A stretch of DNA of 64,000 nucleotides from Thiohalomonas denitrificans (lineage in GTDB: Bacteria > Pseudomonadota > Gammaproteobacteria > Thiohalomonadales > Thiohalomonadaceae). The notes below the pieces were generated by a model. The model made no database searches, was not told where the DNA came from, and saw only the letters and a program-made list of their open reading frames with translations. The translations under genes were made by a program, and so were the position numbers. Shown here in pieces: positions 17,050 to 24,634 of this stretch. The number at the start of each line of letters is the position of its first letter. Positions within the stretch are counted from its first letter, which is position 1. The stretch lies in assembly GCA_020725115.1 (NCBI GenBank), contig DYFR01000011.1, positions 1 to 64,000 on the forward strand, read 5' to 3'.

Positions 17050-18303
17050 TTACACCTCGGCGGCAAAGACGTAGGGGGTATCCTGACGCGCGCGGTAGGC
17101 CGCCACATCCTGCACCGTCCCCTCCGCCACCTGGGCGCGGGCGCGGCGCAGGGCGGCCTCGATACGACGATCGCGCAGGTGATAGCGCGGATGCAGGCCG
17201 ATCTCGGCCAGCGCCGGGCAGGGCTCGCCGAACACGTGGCGATACAGCTCGGTCATCATGCCGTAGCGCCCGGCCATCAGGGTGTTGGTGGCGTTCTTGA
17301 TGGCGTCGATGTCCTGCTGTCCGCGCACGAAGAAGCTGGTCACCAGCATCACCGCGATGGCGTGCAGCACGTCGTAGCGCACGTGGGCAATGAACACCAG
17401 CAGATGGCGCTGCGTCAGCGGCACGTTATGGTCCCTGGCGAAACGGATCATGCCGCCCAGCAGCAGGCTGAAGAACTCCGGCACACCCCACTCCATGCCC
17501 AGGCCCACCGAGGCCAGCGACTCCAGCGGCGTGAACTCCTCGCTGCCGGCCACCAGGCGCTGGGTCAGCACGTTGTCGGCCACGCCCGGCAGCATGGCGA
17601 TGTCCTGCTGCTCGAAGGGAATGCCCAGCCCCTCGAACAACTGCCGGTACATGACGATGTGGGTGGTGGACTGGAACAGCCCGCCCATGGAGGGATAGTC
17701 CTCGACCGAGTGGCTGCCGACACCGTATTCATCGGCAACGAGCTGCGCCAGCACGATCTGGGTCAGCTCCGACAGGCGCTCATTGAGCACGCCGTAGGGC
17801 GACGCCATCACGCCGGAGAAACGCCCCAGCGACAGCGCCACGCACTGGCGCGTGTTCTTGATCTGGTTGAAATAGTGCAACGCGAAGGTGGTCAGTTGCC
17901 GCTGCGTGATGCGGCCCTCGAACACGCGCACGAAGAAGGGATGGCGCCATACCGGATGCTCCATCACATGGTTGTGCAGGTCGAGGAACATCGCCTGCAG
18001 GGCGCCCGCCTCGAACAGGCGGTGCTGCGCGAAGGGATTGCCCGGCTGGGCGGCGGCGATGGCGCGCAGCTCGTGCAGCATCTGGTACAGCGGATTGGCC
18101 GGGTCTTCCAGCTCGCGGATCACGCTGCTGAAATCCGCCTGCTGGCTCTCCTTGAAGCGGGAGAGCACCTGCTCGGCGGACAGCTCCAGCAGGTCGGGCA
18201 TGGGGTGTACCGCCTCCGGCAGGCGGGTGGAGCCGTCGGGCAGGACTTCGACCAGATCGGAAAACAGAGTGCCGCCAGCGCGGCCTTGGGCGGTGATGGA
18301 CAT
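17050..18303 (-). CDS. Iron-containing redox enzyme family (heme-oxygenase-like diiron) protein
   Basis: A 417-residue protein whose central and C-terminal parts resemble the heme-oxygenase-like diiron oxidase superfamily (iron-containing redox enzyme, PF14518). Supporting stretches are HPFFVRVFEGRITQRQLTTF, the VADEYGVGSHSVED block, and HVRYDVLHAIAVM, where acidic and His residues could ligate iron. The N-terminal 110 residues (proline-rich, LPEAVHPMPDLLEL) are an extra segment. AGGAG precedes the ATG by nine bases. Its substrate is unknown; members oxidise amino or fatty acids. It stands alone. Confidence 0.7.
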   Translation of the reverse strand: MSITAQGRAGGTLFSDLVEVLPDGSTRLPEAVHPMPDLLELSAEQVLSRFKESQQADFSSVIRELEDPANPLYQMLHELRAIAAAQPGNPFAQHRLFEAGALQAMFLDLHNHVMEHPVWRHPFFVRVFEGRITQRQLTTFALHYFNQIKNTRQCVALSLGRFSGVMASPYGVLNERLSELTQIVLAQLVADEYGVGSHSVEDYPSMGGLFQSTTHIVMYRQLFEGLGIPFEQQDIAMLPGVADNVLTQRLVAGSEEFTPLESLASVGLGMEWGVPEFFSLLLGGMIRFARDHNVPLTQRHLLVFIAHVRYDVLHAIAVMLVTSFFVRGQQDIDAIKNATNTLMAGRYGMMTELYRHVFGEPCPALAEIGLHPRYHLRDRRIEAALRRARAQVAEGTVQDVAAYRARQDTPYVFAAEV

Positions 18304-18361
18304 GGGGATGGGCTCCTGAATACGATGGGCGCTACGTTAACGCCTGTAGGTGGGGTCGCCA

Positions 18362-19330
18362 ATGACAAATATCAAAAAATCACCGGAAACACCCGCCATC
18401 CGTATTGGTATCAGCGCCTGCCTCCTCGGCGAGAAGGTGCGCTTCGACGCCAACCACAAGCTGGACACCTACATCCGCGACACCCTCGGCCAGTACTTCG
18501 AGTTCGTGCCGGTCTGCCCCGAGGTCGCCATCGGCCTCGGCGTGCCGCGCCCCACGATCCGCCTGGTGGGCGATCCGGCGCAGCCGCGCGCCGTGGGCGT
18601 GCTCGACCCCGGCCGCGACGTCACCGCCGCCCTGGAAGACTACGGCCGCCGCATGGCCCGCGAACTGCCGCCCCTGGCCGGCTACCTGCTGAAGAGCAAG
18701 TCGCCCTCCTGCGGCATGGAACGGGTCAAGGTCTACCAGGACAAGGGTATACCGAAGATGGGCCGCGGCCTCTACGCCCGCGAACTGATGGCCGCGCGGC
18801 CTCTCCTGCCGGTGGAAGAGGAAGGCCGCCTCGGCGACCCGGTACTGCGCGAGAACTTCATCGAGCGCGTGTTCTGCTACCACCGCTGGCAGCAACTGGA
18901 AACCGAGGGCATCACCCCGGCCCGGCTGCTGGAATTCCATTCCCGCCACAAGCTGATCCTCATGAGCCACGGCGCCGAATACTACCGCGCCCTCGGCCGC
19001 CTCGCCGCCCAGGCCGGCAGCGCGCCACTCGCGGCCCTGGCACAGGAATACATCCACGGCTTCATGACCGCCCTCGCCCGCCCCGCCACGCCCAAGCGCC
19101 ACGCCAACGTGCTGCAACACCTGATGGGTTATCTGAAGAAACAGATAGACAGCGCAGACAAGGCCGAACTGCTGGAGATCATCGACGCCTACCGCCTGGG
19201 CGAAGTCCCGCTCATCGTCCCCGTCACCCTGCTCAACCATCACTTCCGGCGTCATCCCAACGAATACGTGGCGCAGCAGATCTATCTGGCGCCGCATCCA
19301 CGGGAGTTGATGTTGCGGAATCATATTTGA
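18362..19330 (+). CDS. DUF523-DUF1722 fusion protein (YbgA family)
   Basis: A 322-residue protein joining DUF523 (about residues 10-160) to DUF1722 (about 180-300). DUF523 includes TudS, a [4Fe-4S] thiouracil desulfurase, and the three cluster-type cysteines are present here: SACLLGE, VCPEV and SPSCGME. The DUF1722 part has FHSRHKLILMSH and AQEYIHGFM and ends at LAPHPRELMLRN, as in E. coli YbgA. The ATG at 18362 follows AGGTGGGG. It is likely a cytoplasmic iron-sulfur protein in thiopyrimidine or tRNA-thionucleoside salvage, which is inference from TudS. Confidence 0.85.
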   Translation: MTNIKKSPETPAIRIGISACLLGEKVRFDANHKLDTYIRDTLGQYFEFVPVCPEVAIGLGVPRPTIRLVGDPAQPRAVGVLDPGRDVTAALEDYGRRMARELPPLAGYLLKSKSPSCGMERVKVYQDKGIPKMGRGLYARELMAARPLLPVEEEGRLGDPVLRENFIERVFCYHRWQQLETEGITPARLLEFHSRHKLILMSHGAEYYRALGRLAAQAGSAPLAALAQEYIHGFMTALARPATPKRHANVLQHLMGYLKKQIDSADKAELLEIIDAYRLGEVPLIVPVTLLNHHFRRHPNEYVAQQIYLAPHPRELMLRNHI

Positions 19331-19380
19331 TGCGGGCGGGCCGCTCATGGCCGGAAGCGAACAGTGCCAGGCCTCAAGGT

Positions 19381-19404
19381 GTCTGTAGGAGTTGTCCTAC
19401 AGAC
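19381..19404. other. Perfect hairpin palindrome
   Basis: GTCTGTAGGA-GTTG-TCCTACAGAC gives a 10-bp perfect stem with a 4-base loop, 50 bases after the DUF523-DUF1722 stop. It has no U-tract in either direction. The rest of 19331-19574 holds no ORF or recognisable signal apart from smaller palindromes. The hairpin may be an mRNA 3' end or a repeat core. Confidence 0.5.
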
Positions 19405-19574
19405 ATGCATTGTGCATATTGGTAATGTCGGTACCAATGGGTAACGGCCGGGTGAGAATGTTCCGATAATTTATTGTAGCCGTTGATAAAAACGACGGCT
19501 TCATGACCGACATGCAAATGTGATAGGCCGCAGCGTTGCTAAAAGTATTAATGCGGCGTCAGTCTAAATAACTG

Positions 19575-20224
19575 TTAGCCATCAGGTGAGGCCTTGCCGC
19601 AGACCACCACGAGCTGAGCAAATGATTGAATCAATGTATTGGCGCCAGGAGTTGCGCGCAGAGTTGGGGTGGCTCAAGAAGCATCGCAGATACCGTAGAT
19701 GGTCGGAAAAGCAGCTTGTGCTGTATGAGCGTCGTCTGATGCTTGTAGCGTTTCAGGTGCGCTCCTTACTTGAGCGACCCAAAGTGAATGATCATGCTCG
19801 GAACGTACGAATCCCGGTAATCCGATACAAAAAAATCGGGAGCAAGCCTTTCACGTTTGTTGGTGGGGGATTTCCTGAAGATAGATTCGATATTTCAAAT
19901 CCTGAGCCGTCAGAACTTGGCGTTCTCGATGTTTGCAACCAGCTCATTCACTATTACTGGATGCAAACATGGTCTGAAGGCACGGCGTTCAAGGGTATGC
20001 TCGTCTTTTCAGACTTCATGCGCCATAAGTGGGCTTATGAGTTCTTGATCGACGACCTCATAGATCTCTTTAGCACCTTTGCCAATGACTCCTCGGCAGT
20101 CAGTGACTTGAGTTTCCATTGGAACGAGAAGAAGCAAGACTATGTGGCTCGCAATGCGCGCTGAGCTGATGGCTAACAATTCGTCCAAGCCGACGCCGTT
20201 TCGCGGCGCGGCTTAACTCAGGCG
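19575..20224 (+). mobile_element. Solitary integron-type gene cassette
   Basis: The 5' boundary word GTTAGCC (19574-19580) is the exact complement of the left simple site GGCTAAC (20171-20177) of a 59-bp attC site downstream, which is the relation expected between the first bases of a cassette and the left end of its own attC. The unit carries one ORF with the same orientation and a very short 3' spacer. DNA inside is visibly more A+T-rich than the flanks. No integrase or attI is present, so insertion at a secondary site is the simplest reading. Confidence 0.72.
19622..20164 (+). CDS. Cassette-borne hypothetical protein
   Basis: A 180-residue soluble protein of no family I recognise. It starts MIESMYWRQELRAEL with a very basic N-terminal helix (GWLKKHRRYRRWSEKQL), then FQVRSLLERPKVND, an I-R-Y-K-K-I strand, a GGGFPEDRFD loop, CNQLIHYYWMQTW, and an end rich in polar residues. 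The mix of basic helix and a conserved-looking YYW core suggests a small globular cytoplasmic protein. A+T-rich codons contrast with the neighbourhood. The attC begins six bases after its stop. An ATG at 19634 or GTG at 19586 are alternative starts. Confidence 0.7.
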   Translation: MIESMYWRQELRAELGWLKKHRRYRRWSEKQLVLYERRLMLVAFQVRSLLERPKVNDHARNVRIPVIRYKKIGSKPFTFVGGGFPEDRFDISNPEPSELGVLDVCNQLIHYYWMQTWSEGTAFKGMLVFSDFMRHKWAYEFLIDDLIDLFSTFANDSSAVSDLSFHWNEKKQDYVARNAR

Positions 20225-20229
20225 TCAAC
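20171..20229 (+). other. attC recombination site (59-base element)
   Basis: The site runs from GGCTAAC to CGTCAAC and is 59 bp. The interior has the imperfect palindrome AAGCCGACGCCG-loop-CGGCGCGGCTT flanked by TTCGTCC and AACTCAGG, closely like the attC of aadA cassettes. The left simple site GGCTAAC is near the RYYYAAC consensus. The right simple site reads GTCAACA rather than GTTRRRY; its last six bases belong to the DNA the cassette entered, so divergence fits a non-attI target. Confidence 0.85.
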
Positions 20230-20234
20230 AGCTG

Positions 20235-20284
20235 GGGTCAGAACACAGATATCGCTAATATTAGGGGAATCTGTGTTCTGACCC
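20235..20284. repeat. 50-bp perfect-arm palindrome
   Basis: GGGTCAGAACACAGAT (20235-20250) and its exact complement (20269-20284) flank an A+T-rich loop, just after the attC and before the Mrr-type gene. GGGGTCAGA-type words recur in bacterial genomes as ends of small repeat elements. It could also act as a terminator or as a binding site for the downstream gene. Confidence 0.7.
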
Positions 20285-20315
20285 TACTTACCCCAGACAT
20301 CCAACGGAAGTGCCA

Positions 20316-21125
20316 ATGTCAAAAGACGCGGAACAAATTGAAAAAACCGCTTGGGACGACATTAAGTACTGGGCAATGTGCCTCGCAACGGAGATGCAGG
20401 CCGATGACACTGTGGCGGCCCCGACGACGGTTACGGAAGACAATCGCATTTTTACGTATAGCTCCCGCAAGAATATCAAGCTGCTAGACAGTCAGATACG
20501 GCATCTTGAAGACGCAATTGGCAGCCGCGATCTTGGAAAACTAACAAGTTGCATTGCCGCAATTAAGGCCGTCGGGTACGCAGACGAAGAGATCTACTGG
20601 CACATCGAGGAGATCGAAGGGTTATATGATCTAATTGACGTGTATGAGGCAAAGTTAGTCTATACGGCAGAACAAAATCAGATCGTCGTGCCTGAGCTTA
20701 TTATTCCCGTGAGAGAGAGTCTCGCTTCTTTGGCGCGAAAGAATCCTTCAAGCCTTTATGCGATATCTTCGCGCCAGTTCGAGGAGTTGGTGGCAGAGAT
20801 TTTTGAAAAACGGGGCTTTGCAGTCGAGCTAACGAAGGCGACGCGAGATGGTGGCAAAGACATTATCGCAATAAGCACTTACATGGGAATACGCATGAAA
20901 TATATAATTGAGTGCAAACGATATGCGAGAGACAACAAGGTGTCGCTTGATGTTGTCCAAAGACTGTATGGGGTAAAAGTGTCGGAAAACGCCAACAAGG
21001 CCATTCTCGTGACCACCTCAGATTACACAAGGGATGCGAAGAAGTTTGGTTCACAGCATCGGTGGGATCTTGAGCTAAAAGACCGCGACGACATTTTGGG
21101 ATGGTTAAAAGGCTATCAAAGATAG
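20316..21125 (+). CDS. Mrr-type restriction endonuclease domain protein
   Basis: A 269-residue protein. The N-terminal half (about 1-140) is helical and unassigned. The C-terminal half is an Mrr_cat nuclease: SSRQFEELVAEIFEKRGF, then catalytic D182 in DGGKDIIAIS, and the ExK pair Glu199-Cys-Lys201 in IIECKRY, then VVQRLYGVK and AILVTTSDYT. These residues form a PD-(D/E)XK-type active site, so the enzyme should be active. Mrr-family proteins cut modified or foreign DNA. CGGAAG is a weak ribosome site six bases before the ATG. Base composition is low in G+C, like the cassette next door, pointing to transfer. Confidence 0.82.
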   Translation: MSKDAEQIEKTAWDDIKYWAMCLATEMQADDTVAAPTTVTEDNRIFTYSSRKNIKLLDSQIRHLEDAIGSRDLGKLTSCIAAIKAVGYADEEIYWHIEEIEGLYDLIDVYEAKLVYTAEQNQIVVPELIIPVRESLASLARKNPSSLYAISSRQFEELVAEIFEKRGFAVELTKATRDGGKDIIAISTYMGIRMKYIIECKRYARDNKVSLDVVQRLYGVKVSENANKAILVTTSDYTRDAKKFGSQHRWDLELKDRDDILGWLKGYQR

Positions 21126-21164
21126 AGCGCGGTAGGTTGGGCTGAGGTACGAAGCCCAACATTG
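21124..21164. repeat. 41-bp direct repeat, left copy
   Basis: Identical over 41 bases to 21849-21889. The core GTAGGTTGGGCTGAGG and AAGCCCAAC form an inverted pair. It starts in the last codons of the Mrr-type gene's 3' end region and lies before the FmdE-like gene. Confidence 0.85.
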
Positions 21165-21232
21165 AGCAACAACTGGGCCCTGAACAATAGGGGACGTACC
21201 ACGGATATAAACTCATCCCCGCGAGACTAACC

Positions 21233-21844
21233 ATGAAACTCCCCGACTTTTTCCATGCCGTTCCTCCCCTTCTATTGCGTGACCCATTGGCCGCCTTTCT
21301 TGGCGCGGCCGAGGATGGCTTGCTGGAATACCGTTACAGCGATGCGGTGAAACTCGCCGGGCATTCCTGCCCCACGGTGGCTGGCGCCTGGCTGATGACC
21401 CGCCGTGCTCTTGCTGTCTTGTACGGCGATGCCGTGCCCGAGCGTGGTGGAATACGGGTGGAGTTTCGTGACCCGCAGGGTGATGGCGTCACCGGTGTCA
21501 TCGCCAACGTCGTGGGGCTGCTCACGGGCGCGGCAGCGGACGGTGGATTCAAGGGCATCGGCGGGCAATTCAACCGGCACGGGCTGATGCACTTCGGCAC
21601 TGCGATGGAAGGTGAAATTCGCTACACGCGGCTGGATACCGCCGCTGCGGTGGAAACCGCATATCACCCGCAACACGTTCCAGCGTGGCCGGAGACGGGC
21701 ATGTTGCTGCAGAAGATTCAGGCTGGCAGCGCCAGCCCGGAGGAGCGTCGGGAGTTTGGCCGTCTGTGGCAGGAGCGGGTAAAACGCCTGCTCATCGAGT
21801 ACGCCGATGCGCCGGGACTGGTAACCGTCCGGAGCAAAATCTGA
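21233..21844 (+). CDS. FmdE-like domain protein
   Basis: A 203-residue protein resembling the FmdE family (PF02663), first named from the formylmethanofuran dehydrogenase operon and found widely in non-methanogens. The metal-site region reads AVKLAGHSCPTVAGAWLM, followed by GIRVEFRDPQGDGVTG and the GGFKGIGGQFNRHGL loop. Only one Cys is evident in the metal-site block, fewer than in zinc-finger-bearing members. It lies between two 41-bp direct repeats, after the Mrr-type gene. Its function in bacteria is unclear. Confidence 0.62.
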   Translation: MKLPDFFHAVPPLLLRDPLAAFLGAAEDGLLEYRYSDAVKLAGHSCPTVAGAWLMTRRALAVLYGDAVPERGGIRVEFRDPQGDGVTGVIANVVGLLTGAAADGGFKGIGGQFNRHGLMHFGTAMEGEIRYTRLDTAAAVETAYHPQHVPAWPETGMLLQKIQAGSASPEERREFGRLWQERVKRLLIEYADAPGLVTVRSKI

Positions 21845-21848
21845 CAGA

Positions 21849-21926
21849 AGAGCGCGGTAGGTTGGGCTGAGGTACGAAGCCCAACATTGCCCTGTTCGTT
21901 GGGCTTCCTGCGTCAGCCCAACCTAC
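21849..21926. repeat. 41-bp direct repeat, right copy, with inverted partner
   Basis: The 41-bp repeat (21849-21889) is followed at once by a near-inverted copy (to CAGCCCAACCTAC at 21926), so the whole forms a long imperfect hairpin. The left copy 725 bases away has only one half. Such pairs can recombine and loop out the FmdE-like gene. Confidence 0.8.
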
Positions 21927-22005
21927 ATTTATCAACGTACATTTATAAACGGGACGGATTTATTTCCCGGTCGTTAGAAACGCCATATCGCGGCGCAGCC
22001 GCTTC

Positions 22006-22848
22006 CTAGCGCAGCAACAACACCGGCACCGTCGCGTTGCGCATCACGCTGGTGGTGGTGCTACCCACCAGGAAGCGGCGGATCACCGAGTGTCCGTAGG
22101 CGCCCATCACCAGCAGGTCGATGTCGTGTTCGGCGCGGTAATCGCACAGGGCGCGCTCGACGTCACCGCTGCGCAGGGCGGTATGGACCTCGAAGCCGGC
22201 GGCTTCGAGGCAGTCGCGCGCCCAGGCGAGCTGGCCCTGGTTGGCCTTGCTGTCGGTGCCGATCATCAGCAGATGGCAGGGCAGGCCACGAAACAGCGGG
22301 CTGCCGGCGACCATCTCCACGCCCTTGCGCGTGGTCTCGCTGCCGTCGAAGGCGATCATCACGCGACGCGGCGGATGGAAGGTGTCGGTGGTGACCAGGA
22401 GCGGACGGTGCATGGTGCGCACCACGCTTTCCAGGCGGCTGCCGATGTGTTCGTTGAGATTTTCGTCGTGCTTGCCCAGCACCAGCAGGCGGGTGTCCGG
22501 CTCCATTTCCACCAGGGTCTCGATCAGGCTGCCGTGGCGCTGGCGCGTGATCGGCGCGGCGACACCGTCGTTGATGACGCGGTGCTGCGCCTCCTCCAGC
22601 ATCAGGCGGCCCTGCTCCAGGGCCAGGCGGCCGCGTTTTTCATCCAGTGCGGCGAGTTCTTCCAGCAGCGCCTCGCGGCTGCCGAGGCCGATGTTGCCGG
22701 TGAGGTTACTCTCGATGGGATATTCCGACTTGTCCAGCACGTGCAGCAGGATCAGCGGCGCCTCCAGGCGCAGGCTGGCCCAGGCAGCGTAGTCGCACAC
22801 GGCGGGGGTGACGGCGGTGCCGTCGATGCAGGCGATCACATTGGTCAT
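22006..22848 (-). CDS. Tandem-domain universal stress protein
   Basis: A 280-residue protein with two UspA domains. The second ends with the strong ATP-binding motif [21 protein letters not shown] (G-2x-G-9x-G-S/T) then VPVLLLR; the first has the weaker [20 protein letters not shown]. It begins [11 protein letters not shown]. It lies 13 bases downstream of the SulP transporter stop on the same strand, an arrangement common for BicA/SulP genes, and so probably modulates or accompanies bicarbonate or sulfate uptake. Confidence 0.88.
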   Translation of the reverse strand: MTNVIACIDGTAVTPAVCDYAAWASLRLEAPLILLHVLDKSEYPIESNLTGNIGLGSREALLEELAALDEKRGRLALEQGRLMLEEAQHRVINDGVAAPITRQRHGSLIETLVEMEPDTRLLVLGKHDENLNEHIGSRLESVVRTMHRPLLVTTDTFHPPRRVMIAFDGSETTRKGVEMVAGSPLFRGLPCHLLMIGTDSKANQGQLAWARDCLEAAGFEVHTALRSGDVERALCDYRAEHDIDLLVMGAYGHSVIRRFLVGSTTTSVMRNATVPVLLLR

Positions 22849-22861
22849 GTTGTTGTTCTCC

Positions 22862-24352
22862 TCAGTGGCCCATCAGGTTTTCTACGGCATCCGGCTTGTC
22901 GTGCACGGCGAAACGGTCGACGATGGTGGCGCTGGCCTCGTTGAGGCCGATGATCTCCACCTCGGTGCCTTCGCGGCGGAACTTCAGTACCACCTTGTCC
23001 AGGGCGCTAACCGAGGTGATGTCCCAGAAGTGGGCCTGGCACAGGTCGATGACCACCTTGTCGATGACCTCCTTGAAGTCGAAAGATTCGACGAACTTGT
23101 CGGCCGAGGCAAAGAATACCTGACCCACCACCTTGTAGGTACGGCTCAAGCCGTCATCGCTCAACTCGGAGGTGACGTACTTGAAATGCGCCACCTTGTT
23201 GGCGAAGTTCATCGCCGCCAGCAGCACGCCGACAAACACGCCGTAGGCCAGGTTGTGGGTGGCGACCACCACCACCACGGTGGTGATCATCACCGCGCTG
23301 GTGCTGGCCGGGTGCTTCTTCAGATTGCGCAGCGATTCCCAGCTGAAGGTACCGATGGACACCATGATCATCACCGCCACCAGGGCCGCCATCGGGATCT
23401 GTGCCACCCACTCGCCGAGGAACACCACCATCAGCAACAGGAACACGCCCGCCGACAGGGTGGACAGGCGGGTGCGGCCGCCGGATTTCACGTTGATCAC
23501 CGACTGGCCGATCATCGCGCAACCGGCCATGCCGCCCATCAGGCCGGAGGCGATATTGGCCACACCCTGGCCCTTGCACTCGCGGTTCTTGTCGCTGGAG
23601 GTGTCGGTGAGGTCGTCGATGATGGTGGCGGTCATCAAGGATTCCAGCAGGCCCACCATCATCAGAGAAACCGAATAGGGGAAGATGATGGCCAGGGTCT
23701 CGAAGGTGAGCGGCACCTCGGGCCATAGGAAGATGGGCAGGGTATCGGGCAGCTCGCCCATGTCGCCCACGGTGCGGATATCGAGATCGAGCAGCATGGC
23801 GACGGCGGTGAGCACCACGATGGTCACCAGCGGCGAGGGGATCGCCTTGGTGAGATAGGGGAACAGATAGATGATGCCGAGGCCGGCGGCGGTCATGGCG
23901 TAGACATGCCAGGTGACCCCGAGAGTATTGGGATTCAGTTCCGGCAACTGCGCCATGAAGATCAGGATGGCCAGCGCATTGACGAAACCGGTAACCACCG
24001 AGCGCGACACGAAGCGCATCAGCGAACCCAGCCGGATATAGCCGGCAATGATCTGCAGCACGCCGGTGAGCAGGGTGGCGGCCAGCAGGTATTGCAGGCC
24101 GTGTTCCTTCACCAGGGTCACCATCAGCAGGGCCATGGCGCCGGTGGCGGCGGAGATCATGCCGGGACGGCCGCCGACGAAGGCGATCACCACCGCGATG
24201 CAGAACGAGGCATACAGCCCCACCTTGGGATCGACGCCGGCGATGATGGAAAAGGCGATGGCCTCGGGGATCAGCGCCAGCGCCACCACCAGGCCGGCGA
24301 GGACATCGCCGCGCATATTGGAAAACCAGCTATCGCGTACGGACTTAATCAT
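22862..24352 (-). CDS. SulP-family anion transporter (BicA-like), STAS domain at C-terminus
   Basis: A 496-residue SLC26/SulP transporter for sulfate or bicarbonate. The start at 24352 ([23 protein letters not shown]) matches the BicA beginning; an upstream frame start to 24457 is not used. About a dozen or more membrane spans follow, with the family stretches [26 protein letters not shown] and [15 protein letters not shown]. The STAS domain begins near [10 protein letters not shown]. In an autotroph a bicarbonate role is plausible, but sulfate export after sulfur oxidation is equally possible. A universal stress gene follows 13 bases later. Confidence 0.87.
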   Translation of the reverse strand: MIKSVRDSWFSNMRGDVLAGLVVALALIPEAIAFSIIAGVDPKVGLYASFCIAVVIAFVGGRPGMISAATGAMALLMVTLVKEHGLQYLLAATLLTGVLQIIAGYIRLGSLMRFVSRSVVTGFVNALAILIFMAQLPELNPNTLGVTWHVYAMTAAGLGIIYLFPYLTKAIPSPLVTIVVLTAVAMLLDLDIRTVGDMGELPDTLPIFLWPEVPLTFETLAIIFPYSVSLMMVGLLESLMTATIIDDLTDTSSDKNRECKGQGVANIASGLMGGMAGCAMIGQSVINVKSGGRTRLSTLSAGVFLLLMVVFLGEWVAQIPMAALVAVMIMVSIGTFSWESLRNLKKHPASTSAVMITTVVVVVATHNLAYGVFVGVLLAAMNFANKVAHFKYVTSELSDDGLSRTYKVVGQVFFASADKFVESFDFKEVIDKVVIDLCQAHFWDITSVSALDKVVLKFRREGTEVEIIGLNEASATIVDRFAVHDKPDAVENLMGH

Positions 24353-24634
24353 TGCAGCGGGAACCTGAATCAATACAACGGCCACCACCATCAGCGCGAT
24401 GGCAGCAACAGTTTCGGGGGCTGGAACGGCATCAGCGCGGCCTGCTACGGACCGCAAGAGAGAACCGGAAAGCGTGTTATGGCGGAGTGATGCGCATAAG
24501 GGGCGTGATTTTAGTGAATAACCGCGCCCGCCTCAATCGAAAGTTGCCGCAGCCGCCGAAGCGGACACCATACCGGCCCGTGGGACGGGGGCGGCGCCAT
24601 TCGCCGAGAGGACTCGGCTCGCTGGGGCGCCTGT

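Noticed and set aside
17179-19425. 748-residue plus-strand ORF across the diiron gene and the YbgA-like gene
   Set aside because: Composite shadow reading; both real genes keep family motifs in other frames.
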